From the NCBI GenBank assembly GCA_944387015.1, contig CALXDH010000005.1:1-64000 (forward strand): a DNA stretch of 64,000 bases, given 5' to 3'. Below the pieces are notes generated by a model. It made no database searches. It was not told where the DNA came from and saw only the letters and a program-made list of their open reading frames with translations. Within the stretch, counting starts at the first letter, position 1; the number at the start of each line of letters is the position of its first letter. Of this stretch, positions 1 through 7,727 are shown in pieces. The position numbers and the translations under genes are program-made. Source of the stretch: an uncultured Oscillospiraceae bacterium. Its GTDB lineage: Bacteria > Bacillota > Clostridia > Oscillospirales > Oscillospiraceae.

Positions 1-215
1 GCCCGCTTGATGGCCTCAGTCAGCTGACGCTGATGCATGGCGCAGGTGCCGGTGGTCCGGCGGGGCAGGATCTTGGAGCGCTCGGAAACAAACCGACGCA
101 GCTTGGCAGCATCCTTATAATCGATGAACTCGCACTTGTCCGCGCAGAACTGGCAGACCTTACGGCGCTTGCCGCGCATGGGACGAGCGGGTCTGGATTC
201 ACGATCGAAAGCCAT
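1..215 (-). CDS. rpsR: 30S ribosomal protein S18 (3' end beyond window)
   Basis: S18 binds S6 and the 16S rRNA platform of the small ribosomal subunit. The visible ~71 residues show the typical basic N-terminus, a Cys-rich segment CQFCADKC, the IDYKD stretch and the [15 protein letters not shown] block followed by [11 protein letters not shown], all hallmarks of S18. The cysteines suggest a zinc-binding (C+) form. The start is the ATG at 213-215. It is the last gene of rpsF-ssb-rpsR, the standard bacterial order, and only the extreme C-terminus lies outside the window. Confidence 0.97.
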   Translation of the reverse strand, partial: MAFDRESRPARPMRGKRRKVCQFCADKCEFIDYKDAAKLRRFVSERSKILPRRTTGTCAMHQRQLTEAIKR

Positions 216-238
216 GATTGGTTCCTCCTTTATCAAAA

Positions 239-697
239 TCAGAACGGCAGTTCGCCGTCTTCCTCGCCGATCTCGGCGAAGTCAGAGTGGCCGCCGGAGG
301 GTGCGGGACTGGAATAGCCGCCGCCCACGGGGGCACTGTAGGAAGCGGGTGCGCCGCCGAAATCGCCGGCGCCGTCGCGCTTGGAATCGCCGAAATAGAT
401 GTTATCGGCGACGATCTCCGTGGCGACACGTTTTCCGCCCTCCCGGTCCGTCCAGTCACGGGTCTGCAGCCGGCCCTCCACCACAGCCATACGGCCCTTG
501 GTGAAGTACTTGCTGACGAACTCGGCAGTGGCGCGCCAGGCGACGACATCGAAGAAGTCCGCCTGCTTGCTCCCATCCTGGCTCTTGAAGTCACGGTCTA
601 CCGCGATGCGGAAAGACGTGACGGCAGTGCCGGACTGGGTGCGCCGCAGCTCCGGGTCCTTGACCAGACGGCCCATGATGATGACCTTGTTGAGCAT
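239..697 (-). CDS. ssb: Single-stranded DNA-binding protein
   Basis: SSB coats single-stranded DNA during replication, repair and recombination. The 152-residue protein has the N-terminal OB fold beginning [18 protein letters not shown], with the AVDRDF and FFDVVAW segments typical of SSB. A Gly/Ser/Ala-rich linker follows (about residues 108-140), then the acidic tip ending DGELPF that recruits partner proteins. It lies between rpsF and rpsR with short gaps (12 and 23 nt), as in most Bacillota, and should be cotranscribed from the promoter before rpsF. Confidence 0.98.
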   Translation of the reverse strand: MLNKVIIMGRLVKDPELRRTQSGTAVTSFRIAVDRDFKSQDGSKQADFFDVVAWRATAEFVSKYFTKGRMAVVEGRLQTRDWTDREGGKRVATEIVADNIYFGDSKRDGAGDFGGAPASYSAPVGGGYSSPAPSGGHSDFAEIGEEDGELPF

Positions 698-709
698 CGA
701 AATGCCTCC

Positions 710-1006
710 TTATTCGCCCTTGCAGACGATCAGGGAACGCATGATGCCGTCCGTGATGCGAAGAACACGGTCCAGCTCCTTCGGGAAAGAAGGATCGCTG
801 GTGAAGCTCATCAGGACGTAGTAGCCTTCGTTCTTGAAATTGATGGGATAAGCCAGCTTGCGGCTGCCCCACTCTTCCACTTCCACAGCGGAACCGTTCT
901 GCTCGGCCAGGGTCTTGAACTTCGCCACCAGCGCGGCGGTGTTCTCCTCACCCTGTGCAGGGTCGATGATATAAACGACCTCATAATTGGCAGAAACCTT
1001 TGCCAT
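710..1006 (-). CDS. rpsF: 30S ribosomal protein S6
   Basis: S6 pairs with S18 on the 30S platform. The 98-residue protein begins MAKVSANYEVVYIIDP and contains the RKLAYPI segment and a conserved C-terminal LRITDGIMRSLIV, matching S6 over its full length. The ATG at 1004-1006 was chosen over an upstream in-frame start because AAGGAGGTG sits 6 nt before it. It is the first gene of rpsF-ssb-rpsR, with a strong promoter about 80 nt upstream. The leader could carry the S6:S18 autoregulatory structure known in bacteria, but I could not confirm that motif. Confidence 0.97.
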   Translation of the reverse strand: MAKVSANYEVVYIIDPAQGEENTAALVAKFKTLAEQNGSAVEVEEWGSRKLAYPINFKNEGYYVLMSFTSDPSFPKELDRVLRITDGIMRSLIVCKGE

Positions 1007-1083
1007 TGTTGCACCTCCTTCTGGACAAATGGCCCTCATTCTTGATGAGAGCAAGGATATGCCTGCATACTGCAAGCCTTATT

Positions 1084-1111
1084 ATTATATAGGAATCAGG
1101 ACAAATGTCAA
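1084..1111 (-). promoter_or_regulatory. Sigma-A type promoter of rpsF-ssb-rpsR
   Basis: On the minus strand TTGACA (1106-1111) and TATAAT (1084-1089) are separated by 16 bp. Both hexamers are perfect consensus. The predicted transcript begins near 1077 and carries a leader of about 70 nt with a small hairpin before the S6 ribosome-binding site. Confidence 0.85.
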
Positions 1112-1217
1112 GGAAAAATTTCAAATTTTCCAAAAAATCAGCCAAAATTCCGGGGATTTTCTTTTCCCGGGAAATATGGTACAGTGAAGCAAAGCATACA
1201 TAAGGAGGAAGCGCATC

Positions 1218-1616
1218 ATGCAAGAGCTTTATCAGGGCCTGGGCCACATCGCCATCCACACCCGGGACATGGACGGCAGCATCGCCTTTTACGAGAAGAT
1301 CGGCGGCAGCCTCTCCCGCCGGGAGACGGTTTCCACACCGGATGGGGAAAAGCAGCTGGCACTGGTGTCCTTTGCCGGCTTTTTGCTGGAGCTGATCCAG
1401 TCCCCGGTGCCGGTGCCCATGGGCGAGGGCAACATCCCCCACTTCGCGGTGTATGTGGACGACGTGGACGCCGCGGCCGCCGCCCTTCAGGACCTGGGGG
1501 TGGATACCTTCCTGGCGCCGGAAAAGACGGTGCGGCCCAACCTCTTCGGGGGGCTGGAAAACCGCTTTTTCACCGGTCCCTCCGGGGAGCAGATCGAGCT
1601 TTTGCACATGCTCTGA
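1218..1616 (+). CDS. VOC (glyoxalase/bleomycin-resistance fold) family protein
   Basis: The 132-residue protein is a single vicinal-oxygen-chelate module of two beta-alpha-beta-beta-beta repeats. The N-terminal GHIAIHTRDMDGSIAFYE carries the first metal-ligand His region, IPHFAVYVDDVDAAAAAL starts the second repeat, and GPSGEQIELLHML is the usual C-terminal Glu-ligand strand. This is the pattern of glyoxalase I/methylmalonyl-CoA epimerase relatives, but the substrate cannot be read from sequence. AAGGAGG lies 9 nt before the ATG. It is monocistronic and ends in a strong hairpin terminator. Confidence 0.85.
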   Translation: MQELYQGLGHIAIHTRDMDGSIAFYEKIGGSLSRRETVSTPDGEKQLALVSFAGFLLELIQSPVPVPMGEGNIPHFAVYVDDVDAAAAALQDLGVDTFLAPEKTVRPNLFGGLENRFFTGPSGEQIELLHML

Positions 1617-1635
1617 TGCCTGCCCCAAAAGAGAG

Positions 1636-1672
1636 AAAACCGGGCGTACCCAGATGGGTACGCCCGGTTTTT
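1636..1672. terminator. Bidirectional hairpin terminator
   Basis: AAAACCGGGCGTACCC and its exact complement surround a 5-nt loop, with A and T tracts on the two sides. It can serve the VOC gene on the plus strand and the convergent GlsB/YeaQ gene on the minus strand. Confidence 0.9.
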
Positions 1673-1693
1673 GTGTGATTGCAGGCGGGACGG

Positions 1694-1933
1694 TCAGCCG
1701 AAGAGCCGCCGTCCCAGCCAGATGAACAGGCACGCCCCCACCACATTCACCACCAGCGTGGCAAGGAAGCCGTAGGCGTAAAAGCCCAGGAAAGCGCACA
1801 CGAAGCTGCCCACAAAGGAGCCGATGACGCCCACCACGATGTTGCGCAGCAAGCCGCCCTTGGTGCCCATCAGATGGCCGGCGATCCAGCCCACCAGGGC
1901 GCCCATGAGCAAAGAACCCAGTAATCGAAACAT
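1694..1933 (-). CDS. GlsB/YeaQ/YmgE family small membrane protein
   Basis: The 79-residue hydrophobic protein begins MFRLLGSLLMGALVGWIAG and has three predicted membrane segments (about residues 4-20, 28-48, 53-73) rich in Gly and Ala. The G-W-I-A-G and G-G-L-L-R-N-I-V-V-G pattern is typical of the transglycosylase-associated/YeaQ family, which is linked to stress responses but biochemically undefined. The ATG at 1931-1933 has GGAG 8 nt upstream. It follows the radical SAM gene with a 14-nt gap and may be cotranscribed with the TatD pair. Confidence 0.8.
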   Translation of the reverse strand: MFRLLGSLLMGALVGWIAGHLMGTKGGLLRNIVVGVIGSFVGSFVCAFLGFYAYGFLATLVVNVVGACLFIWLGRRLFG

Positions 1934-1947
1934 CAGATGTTCTCCAT

Positions 1948-2568
1948 TTAATCCTTGATATATTCCCGCACCCGGTAGGTGGCGCTGATCTCCTCTTCGC
2001 AGATCTTCCGGCAAGCCTCGATCTCCTCGGGCGGGATGGTGTCCACCACAGTCATCATGACGGTGGGGACGTACTTGCGGATCTCTTTCGTAAAGTCCTT
2101 CATGGCCTCATAGGCGTTTTCCTGCTGGGGGTGGCACAGCGCGTTGTACTTTTCCGCTGTGTCGGTGTTGAGGGACACGGAGACCATGTCGAACCGGCCG
2201 GCAAAGTCCGGGGCGATGTCCCGGCCGTTGATGAGAGAGCCGGTGCCGTTGGTGTCCATCCGGGTGAAGATCTTCTCCCCTTTTGCCTTCATCTGGTCGA
2301 TGACCCAGCAGATGTCGTCGAAGCGGTAGCTGGGCTCGCCGAAGCCCACGAACACCAGCTGTTTGTACCGGGAGAGGTCGTGGCTCTCGATGGAGGCCAA
2401 AATCTCCTCCCGGGTAGGCTCCCGCATGAGCCAGAGGTTGTGGGTGTAGATGCTGCCGCCGTGGCCGTTGTGCCGCAGGCAGAACTCGCAGTTGAAGTTG
2501 CAGCGGTTGGTGGGGTTCACATACAGGTTGTCCCCATATTCATAGGTAATGGTAAATCCTTTTTCCAT
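1948..2568 (-). CDS. Radical SAM protein, TatD-associated
   Basis: The 206-residue protein carries the radical SAM cluster motif CNFNCEFC (C23, C27, C30), which binds a [4Fe-4S] cluster and S-adenosylmethionine. It also has a glycine-rich FVGFGEPSYRFDDI strand and a short TIM-barrel core. Its size and position directly downstream of tatD match the family described as TatD-linked radical SAM proteins, whose substrate is unknown. The ATG at 2566-2568 is preferred over longer in-frame starts because it lies 5 nt after the tatD stop. There is no SPASM-like Cys-rich tail. Confidence 0.85.
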   Translation of the reverse strand: MEKGFTITYEYGDNLYVNPTNRCNFNCEFCLRHNGHGGSIYTHNLWLMREPTREEILASIESHDLSRYKQLVFVGFGEPSYRFDDICWVIDQMKAKGEKIFTRMDTNGTGSLINGRDIAPDFAGRFDMVSVSLNTDTAEKYNALCHPQQENAYEAMKDFTKEIRKYVPTVMMTVVDTIPPEEIEACRKICEEEISATYRVREYIKD

Positions 2569-2573
2569 CGTAA

Positions 2574-3341
2574 TTACTCCAATCCAAACAGTCGTTTTCC
2601 GTTTTGCCAGGTGATGTCCGTCATCTCCTCCGGCGTGACGCCCTTCCACTCCGCCAGTTTCTCCACCACATAGGGCAATAAGCGGCTGTCGTTCCGCTTG
2701 CCCCGGAAGGGCACCGGCGCCATGTAGGGGGCGTCGGTCTCAATGACGATCCGGTCCATGGGGGTGATGGCGGCCACCTCCGGCGCCCGCTTGGCGTTTT
2801 TATAGGTGATGGGGCCGTCAAAGCCCAGATACCAGCCCCGCTTCAAAAGCTCCTGAGCCATTTCGGGGCTTCCCGAAAAGCAGTGGAACACGCCCCGCAG
2901 CCCCGGGTAGTCCAGCACGATCCGCAGACTGTCCCCGTGGGCCTCCCGGTCGTGGATGATGACGGGCAGGTCCAGCTCCAGCGCCAGCTCGATCTGGCGG
3001 CGGAACACCTGCTCCTGAAAGTCCCGGGGCGGGTTTTCCTTCCAGTAGTAGTCCAGCCCGATCTCCCCCACGGCCACCACCTTCTCCCGGCGGCACAGCT
3101 CCCGGATCGCGTCGAAGTCGGCGTCGGTACAGCCGGCGCAGTCCTCCGGGTGAATGCCGACGGCGGCGTAAACGTGGTCGAACCGCTCCGCCAGTGCCGC
3201 CGCCTCCCGGGAGGAGGCCACATCGCAGCCGGGGTCCACCACCAGACCAACGCCTGCGGCGGGCAGGGCGGTGAGCACCGCCTCCCGGTCCGAGGCGAAC
3301 TGTTCGGCGTCATAGTGGGCATGGGTATCAAAAATGGGCAT
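2574..3341 (-). CDS. tatD: TatD family metal-dependent hydrolase (DNase)
   Basis: The 255-residue amidohydrolase-fold protein begins MPIFDTHAHYD, whose HxH (H7, H9) is the first metal site. It continues with a GEIGLDYYW strand, the LPVIIHDREAH histidine, a GVFHCFSGSPEMA segment and IVIETDAPYMAPVP, all in TatD order. TatD enzymes are 3'-5' exonucleases/DNases acting on damaged DNA. The ATG at 3339-3341 has GAGAGGTG just upstream. It is followed at once by the radical SAM partner, a pairing that suggests a shared but unknown role. Confidence 0.93.
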   Translation of the reverse strand: MPIFDTHAHYDAEQFASDREAVLTALPAAGVGLVVDPGCDVASSREAAALAERFDHVYAAVGIHPEDCAGCTDADFDAIRELCRREKVVAVGEIGLDYYWKENPPRDFQEQVFRRQIELALELDLPVIIHDREAHGDSLRIVLDYPGLRGVFHCFSGSPEMAQELLKRGWYLGFDGPITYKNAKRAPEVAAITPMDRIVIETDAPYMAPVPFRGKRNDSRLLPYVVEKLAEWKGVTPEEMTDITWQNGKRLFGLE

Positions 3342-3444
3342 ACAGGCACCTCTCAAATGTTTCGTGTACCGCTATTCTACCACGGCCGCGGCAAAAAGAA
3401 AGGGCCAGAATGTAAAATATCCCCGGGGTCACCCGGAGAGGCAA

Positions 3445-3475
3445 GAAAAAAAGGACATCCTGACGGATGTCCTTT
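3445..3475 (-). terminator. Terminator of rpsT
   Basis: On the minus strand AAAGGACATCC pairs with GGATGTCCTTT around a short loop and runs into seven T residues, 13 nt after the rpsT stop codon. Confidence 0.88.
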
Positions 3476-3487
3476 CTGTTCGCTCGA

Positions 3488-3751
3488 TCAGCCGATCTTG
3501 TTGAGCTTCAGGGTCATGGCGCTCTTGCGATGAGCAGCCGTGTTCTTGTGCAGAACGCCCTTGGCAACTGCCTGATCGACTTTCTTCACTGCAACCTTGT
3601 AAGCGCCATCGGCCTCGGTGCGATTGCCTTCTGCGGCAGCAGCCTCGAACTTCTTGATGGCGGTCTTCAGCTCGGACTTCGTGGCCTTGTTGCGAGCGTT
3701 TCTCACTTCAGCGATCAGAACGCGCTTCTTGGCAGACTTGATATTCGGCAA
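3488..3751 (-). CDS. rpsT: 30S ribosomal protein S20
   Basis: S20 is a helical primary 16S rRNA-binding protein. The 87-residue product reads (M)PNIKSAKKRVLIAEVRNARN at the N-terminus and ends in the conserved HKNTAAHRKSAMTLKLN block. Translation most likely starts at the TTG at 3749-3751. AAGGAGG lies 7 nt before it, and the next in-frame candidate, a GTG, is part of that ribosome-binding site. TTG starts are common for rpsT and fit its low-initiation autoregulation in other bacteria. It diverges from gpr. Confidence 0.95.
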   Translation of the reverse strand: MPNIKSAKKRVLIAEVRNARNKATKSELKTAIKKFEAAAAEGNRTEADGAYKVAVKKVDQAVAKGVLHKNTAAHRKSAMTLKLNKIG

Positions 3752-3811
3752 ACCAAACACCTCCTTAGGCAAAATCCAGCGGTGGAACAAAAACCCACCG
3801 TGCAGAATGAT

Positions 3812-3840
3812 ATTTTAGCAGGAAACTTCCTAAAAAGCAA
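3812..3840 (-). promoter_or_regulatory. Promoter of rpsT
   Basis: On the minus strand TTGCTT (3835-3840) and TAAAAT (3812-3817) are 17 bp apart. The short leader that follows contains a small GGTGG/CCACC hairpin before the ribosome-binding site. Confidence 0.7.
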
Positions 3841-3940
3841 GCTTTTTTTTGCAATTTCCGTTCACTTTTTGTATATTGTGCCGCCGGATGCAAAACATAG
3901 GGCCACAACCACAAGATTTTGTGTCTGGGAGGGGTGCTTT

Positions 3941-4837
3941 TTGTTCATAAAACGCACGGATCTGGCGCTGGAGGCCCGGGAATTGTGGCAGGAGTCCGCG
4001 GAGCGGACCACCCGCCTGGCGGGAGTGAAGGCCATCAAGAGCAAGCAGGAGGGCTATCCGGTGACCCGGGTGGAAATTCTGGATGAACGGGGCGAGGAGG
4101 CCCTGGGCAAGCCCCGGGGCAGCTACCTCACCATTGATCTGACCACCTTCTGGCAGCGCAAGGCGGATTTTTTTGAGCGGGCGGTCCGGGCGGTGGGCGG
4201 CCAGCTCAAGACGCTGCTGCCGCCGGAGGGGGCGGCGCTGGTGGTGGGCCTGGGGAACCGGGCCATGACGCCGGACGCGGTGGGGCCGCTGGCGGCGGAC
4301 AGCGTCCTCATCACCCGGCACCTGATCGCCGCCATGCCCAAACACTTTGCCGGGTTCCGCCCGGTGGCGGTGCAGCGCACCGGCGTGCTGGGCACCACGG
4401 GAGTGGAGTCCGCCGAGGCAGTGCGGGGCCTGGTGGAGCAGGTGCAGCCGTCCATGGTCATCGCGGTGGACGCCCTGGCCTCCCGGCGGGTGGGTCGGGT
4501 GTGCGCCACGGTGCAGCTGAGCGACACCGGCATCATCCCCGGCTCCGGCGTAGGGAACCACCGTGCGGCGCTGAACCAGGAGACGCTGGGAGTGCCGGTG
4601 GTTTCCATCGGCATCCCCACAGTGGTGGACGCCGCCACGCTGGCGGTGGACCTGCTGGAGGAGGCGGGCGTGGAGCATGTGGACGGCGACAAGCTGCGCG
4701 GCAACCGGCAGAACATGATGGTCACCCCCCAGGACATCGACCAGCAGGTCCGGGACCTGAGCAAGGTGGTGGGCTACGGCATCAACTGGGCCCTTCAGGA
4801 TCTGGAGATCGAGGAGATCAACGCGCTGCTGTCTTAA
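3941..4837 (+). CDS. gpr: Spore protease GPR (germination endopeptidase)
   Basis: GPR is made in the forespore and degrades small acid-soluble spore proteins when spores germinate. The 298-residue protein has the N-terminal RTDLALEA block at which the Bacillus zymogen is processed, then VVGLGNRAMTPDAVGPLAAD, a GVLGTTGVESAE segment and the GIIPGSGVGNHRAALNQETLG region typical of the family. The TTG at 3941 is the best start: GGGAGGGG lies 6-7 nt upstream and no ATG lies between it and the conserved block. It diverges from rpsT and converges on spoIIP. Confidence 0.95.
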   Translation: MFIKRTDLALEARELWQESAERTTRLAGVKAIKSKQEGYPVTRVEILDERGEEALGKPRGSYLTIDLTTFWQRKADFFERAVRAVGGQLKTLLPPEGAALVVGLGNRAMTPDAVGPLAADSVLITRHLIAAMPKHFAGFRPVAVQRTGVLGTTGVESAEAVRGLVEQVQPSMVIAVDALASRRVGRVCATVQLSDTGIIPGSGVGNHRAALNQETLGVPVVSIGIPTVVDAATLAVDLLEEAGVEHVDGDKLRGNRQNMMVTPQDIDQQVRDLSKVVGYGINWALQDLEIEEINALLS

Positions 4838-4839
4838 AA

Positions 4840-4872
4840 AAGCGCCGGGCGAGACCGCCCGGCGTCCTTTAT
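4840..4872. terminator. Hairpin between convergent gpr and spoIIP
   Basis: CGCCGGGCG pairs with CGCCCGGCG around AGAC. T residues follow on the plus strand and an A tract precedes it, so it can end both genes. It overlaps the last codons of spoIIP. Confidence 0.75.
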
Positions 4873-6029
4873 TTGCTGCGGGATTGCAGCACTTCCACCA
4901 TCCGCTCCGCGAAAAGCCGCCCCGCGAGAGCCGCCTCCTCCGGGGAGTTTCCGGCGGCGCCTACCTCCACCAGCAGCGAGCCGGTGGTGGCATGCTGGTT
5001 GTAGCGGGAATTGCGCAGCAGGATGGGCCGCATCAGCGTGGGATAAGACGTGAGCAGGTCCTCCTGGAGGGCCACCGCCAGCTTCAGGTTTTCCATCCAG
5101 TTGGGATGGGGCAGCCCGCTGCCGTCGCTGCCCACCACCAGCGTCAGCTGGGCGGCGGTGCCCACGCCGTCGATGGTGGAGACCACCTTGTACTGGTTGC
5201 CCTGGCTGTCCTCGATGGCGTCCCGGTGGACATCCAGGATGAAGCGCAGGGAGGGATACTGGGCCAGGTAGCTCTCGATGGCCGCCAGGGAGCGGTCATA
5301 GGCCTCATTATAGGAGGGATAGTCGTACAGCGTCCGGTCGTGGAGCACGGAGATGCCCGCCTCGCTGAATACGTCCGCCATCTCGTCTCCCACCTGTACC
5401 ACGTTGTACCGGGAGTCGGTGGTGCGCAGATTGCCGGACCAGACCACATCCGTTCCTGCCGTGGGGGTGTAGGCCTCGCTGCCGTGGGTGTGGAGGATCA
5501 GGATCTGGGGGCCCTCGTCCGTCAGCTCCGCGTCAAAGGTATCCGTCAGGGCGGTGACGTCCAGGGTATGGTCCGTGGTATTGGAGATGTAGGCCCGTCC
5601 GCAGACGGTGTAGCCGCTGGGGTCCGTGGGCACCAGGGTCCGGGCGGGGATGCCGTTGTCCACGGCGTCTGCCGCGTCCAGAGGCGTCTCCTCCACCGGC
5701 GTGGTCACCAGCTCCTCCTCTTCCCCGTCGCCGGCGGACTCGGCCCGCTCCGTGGACCACAGCTCCGCCACCGCTGTCCGGGCGGAGAGCAGCAGCGGCG
5801 ACTCCCCCAGCGTCAGCACCGCCGCCGGGGACAGGGTGTCCCGCACCCACAGCTCCCCCAGCTCCCACCGCAGCGCCCCCATGGGAGACGATTCCCGCAG
5901 TGCCTTCCAGGCACCGGCGGCGGTTTCGCTGCCGGCGGTGACGGTGACCGCCCACAAGGTCCCTGCCGCAAGTCCCGCGGCGCCCAGCCGGCGGCCCAGG
6001 CTCCGCAGGCGCGTTGTCATTCGTTTCAT
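4869..6029 (-). CDS. spoIIP: Stage II sporulation protein P
   Basis: SpoIIP is the amidase/endopeptidase that works with SpoIID and SpoIIM to thin septal peptidoglycan during engulfment. The 386-residue protein has a basic N-terminus and one membrane anchor (about residues 15-32), an acidic and Pro-rich linker to about residue 135, then the SpoIIP domain with LILHTHGSEAYTP (metal-ligand His and Glu), FILDVHRDAI and LLVEVGAAGNS. The ATG at 6027-6029 is chosen because AGAGGTG precedes it by 6 nt; an upstream GTG is part of that site. A sigma-E-like promoter lies just upstream. Confidence 0.94.
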   Translation of the reverse strand: MKRMTTRLRSLGRRLGAAGLAAGTLWAVTVTAGSETAAGAWKALRESSPMGALRWELGELWVRDTLSPAAVLTLGESPLLLSARTAVAELWSTERAESAGDGEEEELVTTPVEETPLDAADAVDNGIPARTLVPTDPSGYTVCGRAYISNTTDHTLDVTALTDTFDAELTDEGPQILILHTHGSEAYTPTAGTDVVWSGNLRTTDSRYNVVQVGDEMADVFSEAGISVLHDRTLYDYPSYNEAYDRSLAAIESYLAQYPSLRFILDVHRDAIEDSQGNQYKVVSTIDGVGTAAQLTLVVGSDGSGLPHPNWMENLKLAVALQEDLLTSYPTLMRPILLRNSRYNQHATTGSLLVEVGAAGNSPEEAALAGRLFAERMVEVLQSRSK

Positions 6030-6048
6030 GTGCTTCACCTCTGGGACA

Positions 6049-6077
6049 ACCTTATGCGCCGGTCACGGCGGATATGC
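6049..6077 (-). promoter_or_regulatory. Candidate sigma-E sporulation promoter of spoIIP
   Basis: On the minus strand GCATATC (6071-6077) and CATAAGGT (6049-6056) are 14 bp apart. They resemble the mother-cell sigma-E consensus (KMATATT, then CATACAMT), and the expected start falls just before the spoIIP ribosome-binding site. This fits the known sigma-E control of spoIIP in Bacillus. The -10 match is imperfect. Confidence 0.5.
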
Positions 6078-6081
6078 ACGC

Positions 6082-6111
6082 AAAAAAAGCCGCCCGGAAA
6101 CTCCGGGCGGC
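6082..6111 (-). terminator. Terminator of the pgk-tpiA-gpmI operon
   Basis: On the minus strand GCCGCCCGGA and TCCGGGCGGC form a stem around a 3-nt loop followed by seven T residues, 15 nt after the gpmI stop. Confidence 0.92.
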
Positions 6112-6126
6112 AAAGATGCGGGGTGT

Positions 6127-7644
6127 TTACTTAATGATGAGGGACGTTCCGTCCATCTCGGCGGGGCAGGCCAGACCCATCACGTCCAGCATGGTGGGGG
6201 CGATGTCCGCCAGGCGGCCGCCCTGGCGCAGCTCTGTTCCGGCGCCGCAGAGGATGAAGGGCACCGGGTTGGTGGTGTGGGCGGTCATGGGAGAGCCGTC
6301 GGGCTCGGTCATCTGCTCGGCGTTGCCGTGGTCGGCGGTGATCATGGCGATGCCGCCCATCTTCAGCGTGGCGTCCACCACCTTGCCCACGCAGGTGTCC
6401 ACGGTCTCCACGGCCTTCACGGCGGCGTCGAACACGCCGGTGTGGCCCACCATGTCGCAGTTGGCAAAGTTGAGGATGATGACGTCATAGGCACCGGACT
6501 CGATCCGCTCCACGCACTTGTCGGTGACCTCGTGGGCGCTCATCTCCGGCTGGAGGTCATAGGTGGCCACCTTGGGAGAGGGCACCAGCACCCGGTCCTC
6601 GCCGGGGAACACCGTCTCGGAGCCGCCGTTGAAGAAGAAGGTGACATGGGCGTACTTCTCCGTCTCGGCGATCCGCAGCTGCGTCATGCCCATCTGGCTG
6701 AGGTACTCGCCCAGGCCGTTGCGCACGGAGGTCCGGGGGAAGGCCACCTCCACGTTGGGCATGGAGGCGTCGTACTCCGTGTTGCACACGAAGGTCAGGG
6801 GGAAGATCTGGCGGGTGAAGCCGTCGAAGTCCGGATCCACCAGGGTGCGGGTGATCTCCCGGGCCCGGTCGGGCCGGAAGTTGAAGAAGATGACGCTGTC
6901 ATTGTCGGAGATGGTGCCGTCCCGGTCGCAGACCACAGGCTCCACGAACTCGTCGGTGACGCCGGCGGCGTAGGAGTCCTTCACGGCGGCCACGGGCACG
7001 GGGTTGAAGGTGGAACCCTCACCGTAGACCATGGCGTCATAGGCCATCTCCACCCGGTCCCAGCGCTTGTCCCGGTCCATGGCATAGTAGCGGCCCATCA
7101 CCGTGGCGATCTTGCCAACGCCCACTTCCCGGCACTTTTCCACTGTCTGGGCCACAAAGTCCGCGCCGGAGGTGGGAGAGACGTCCCGGCCGTCCAGGAA
7201 GGCGTGGATATAGACCTTGGTGAGGCCCTTGTCCTTTGCCATCTGCAAAAGGGCGAAGAGGTGGTCCAGGTGGGAGTGGACGCCGCCGTCGGACAAAAGG
7301 CCCATCAGGTGCAGGGAGGTCCCCTTCTCCAGGCAGGCGTCCATGGCGTGGCAGTAAGCGGGATTGCGGAAGAAGTCCCCGTCGGCGATGGACTTGGTGA
7401 TCCGGGGCAGGTCCTGGAACACCACCCGGCCGGCGCCGATGTTGGTGTGGCCCACCTCACTGTTGCCCATCTGTCCTGCGGGAAGGCCCACGTCCAGGCC
7501 GGAGGCCTGGAGGGTGGTGTGGGCAAACTCCCGGAAAAACTCGTCCAGCCGGGGGGTGGCGGCGGCCTTGACGGCGTTGCCGTCGGCGGCGTCGGAGAGG
7601 CCGAAGCCGTCCATGATGATGAGAGTAGTCGGTGTTTTATTCAT
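6127..7644 (-). CDS. gpmI: 2,3-bisphosphoglycerate-independent phosphoglycerate mutase
   Basis: The enzyme interconverts 3- and 2-phosphoglycerate in glycolysis using two Mn2+ ions and a phosphoserine. The 505-residue length is typical. The N-terminal IIMDGFGLSD supplies the first metal Asp (D12), GQMGNSEVGHTNIGAGR carries the nucleophile S62, HSHLDHLF and FLDGRD line the active site, and ITADHGNAEQM supplies C-terminal metal ligands. It is the last gene of the minus-strand operon pgk-tpiA-gpmI and is followed by a strong terminator. Confidence 0.98.
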   Translation of the reverse strand: MNKTPTTLIIMDGFGLSDAADGNAVKAAATPRLDEFFREFAHTTLQASGLDVGLPAGQMGNSEVGHTNIGAGRVVFQDLPRITKSIADGDFFRNPAYCHAMDACLEKGTSLHLMGLLSDGGVHSHLDHLFALLQMAKDKGLTKVYIHAFLDGRDVSPTSGADFVAQTVEKCREVGVGKIATVMGRYYAMDRDKRWDRVEMAYDAMVYGEGSTFNPVPVAAVKDSYAAGVTDEFVEPVVCDRDGTISDNDSVIFFNFRPDRAREITRTLVDPDFDGFTRQIFPLTFVCNTEYDASMPNVEVAFPRTSVRNGLGEYLSQMGMTQLRIAETEKYAHVTFFFNGGSETVFPGEDRVLVPSPKVATYDLQPEMSAHEVTDKCVERIESGAYDVIILNFANCDMVGHTGVFDAAVKAVETVDTCVGKVVDATLKMGGIAMITADHGNAEQMTEPDGSPMTAHTTNPVPFILCGAGTELRQGGRLADIAPTMLDVMGLACPAEMDGTSLIIK

Positions 7645-7727
7645 AGTGAACAGGATTCCTCATTTCCATAATCAGCTGTCAGACTCGCCGGGGCGGCATC
7701 GCCGTGCCCGGATGGAGCGCGGCAGGC

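Noticed and set aside
1012..1077. S6:S18 autoregulatory RNA motif in the rpsF leader
   Set aside because: Small hairpins are present, but the conserved motif could not be identified with confidence.
3870..3902. Possible forespore sigma-G/F promoter for gpr (TGTATA with CATAGGG)
   Set aside because: The spacing is 20 bp and the -10 is poor, so it was not listed although such control is expected.
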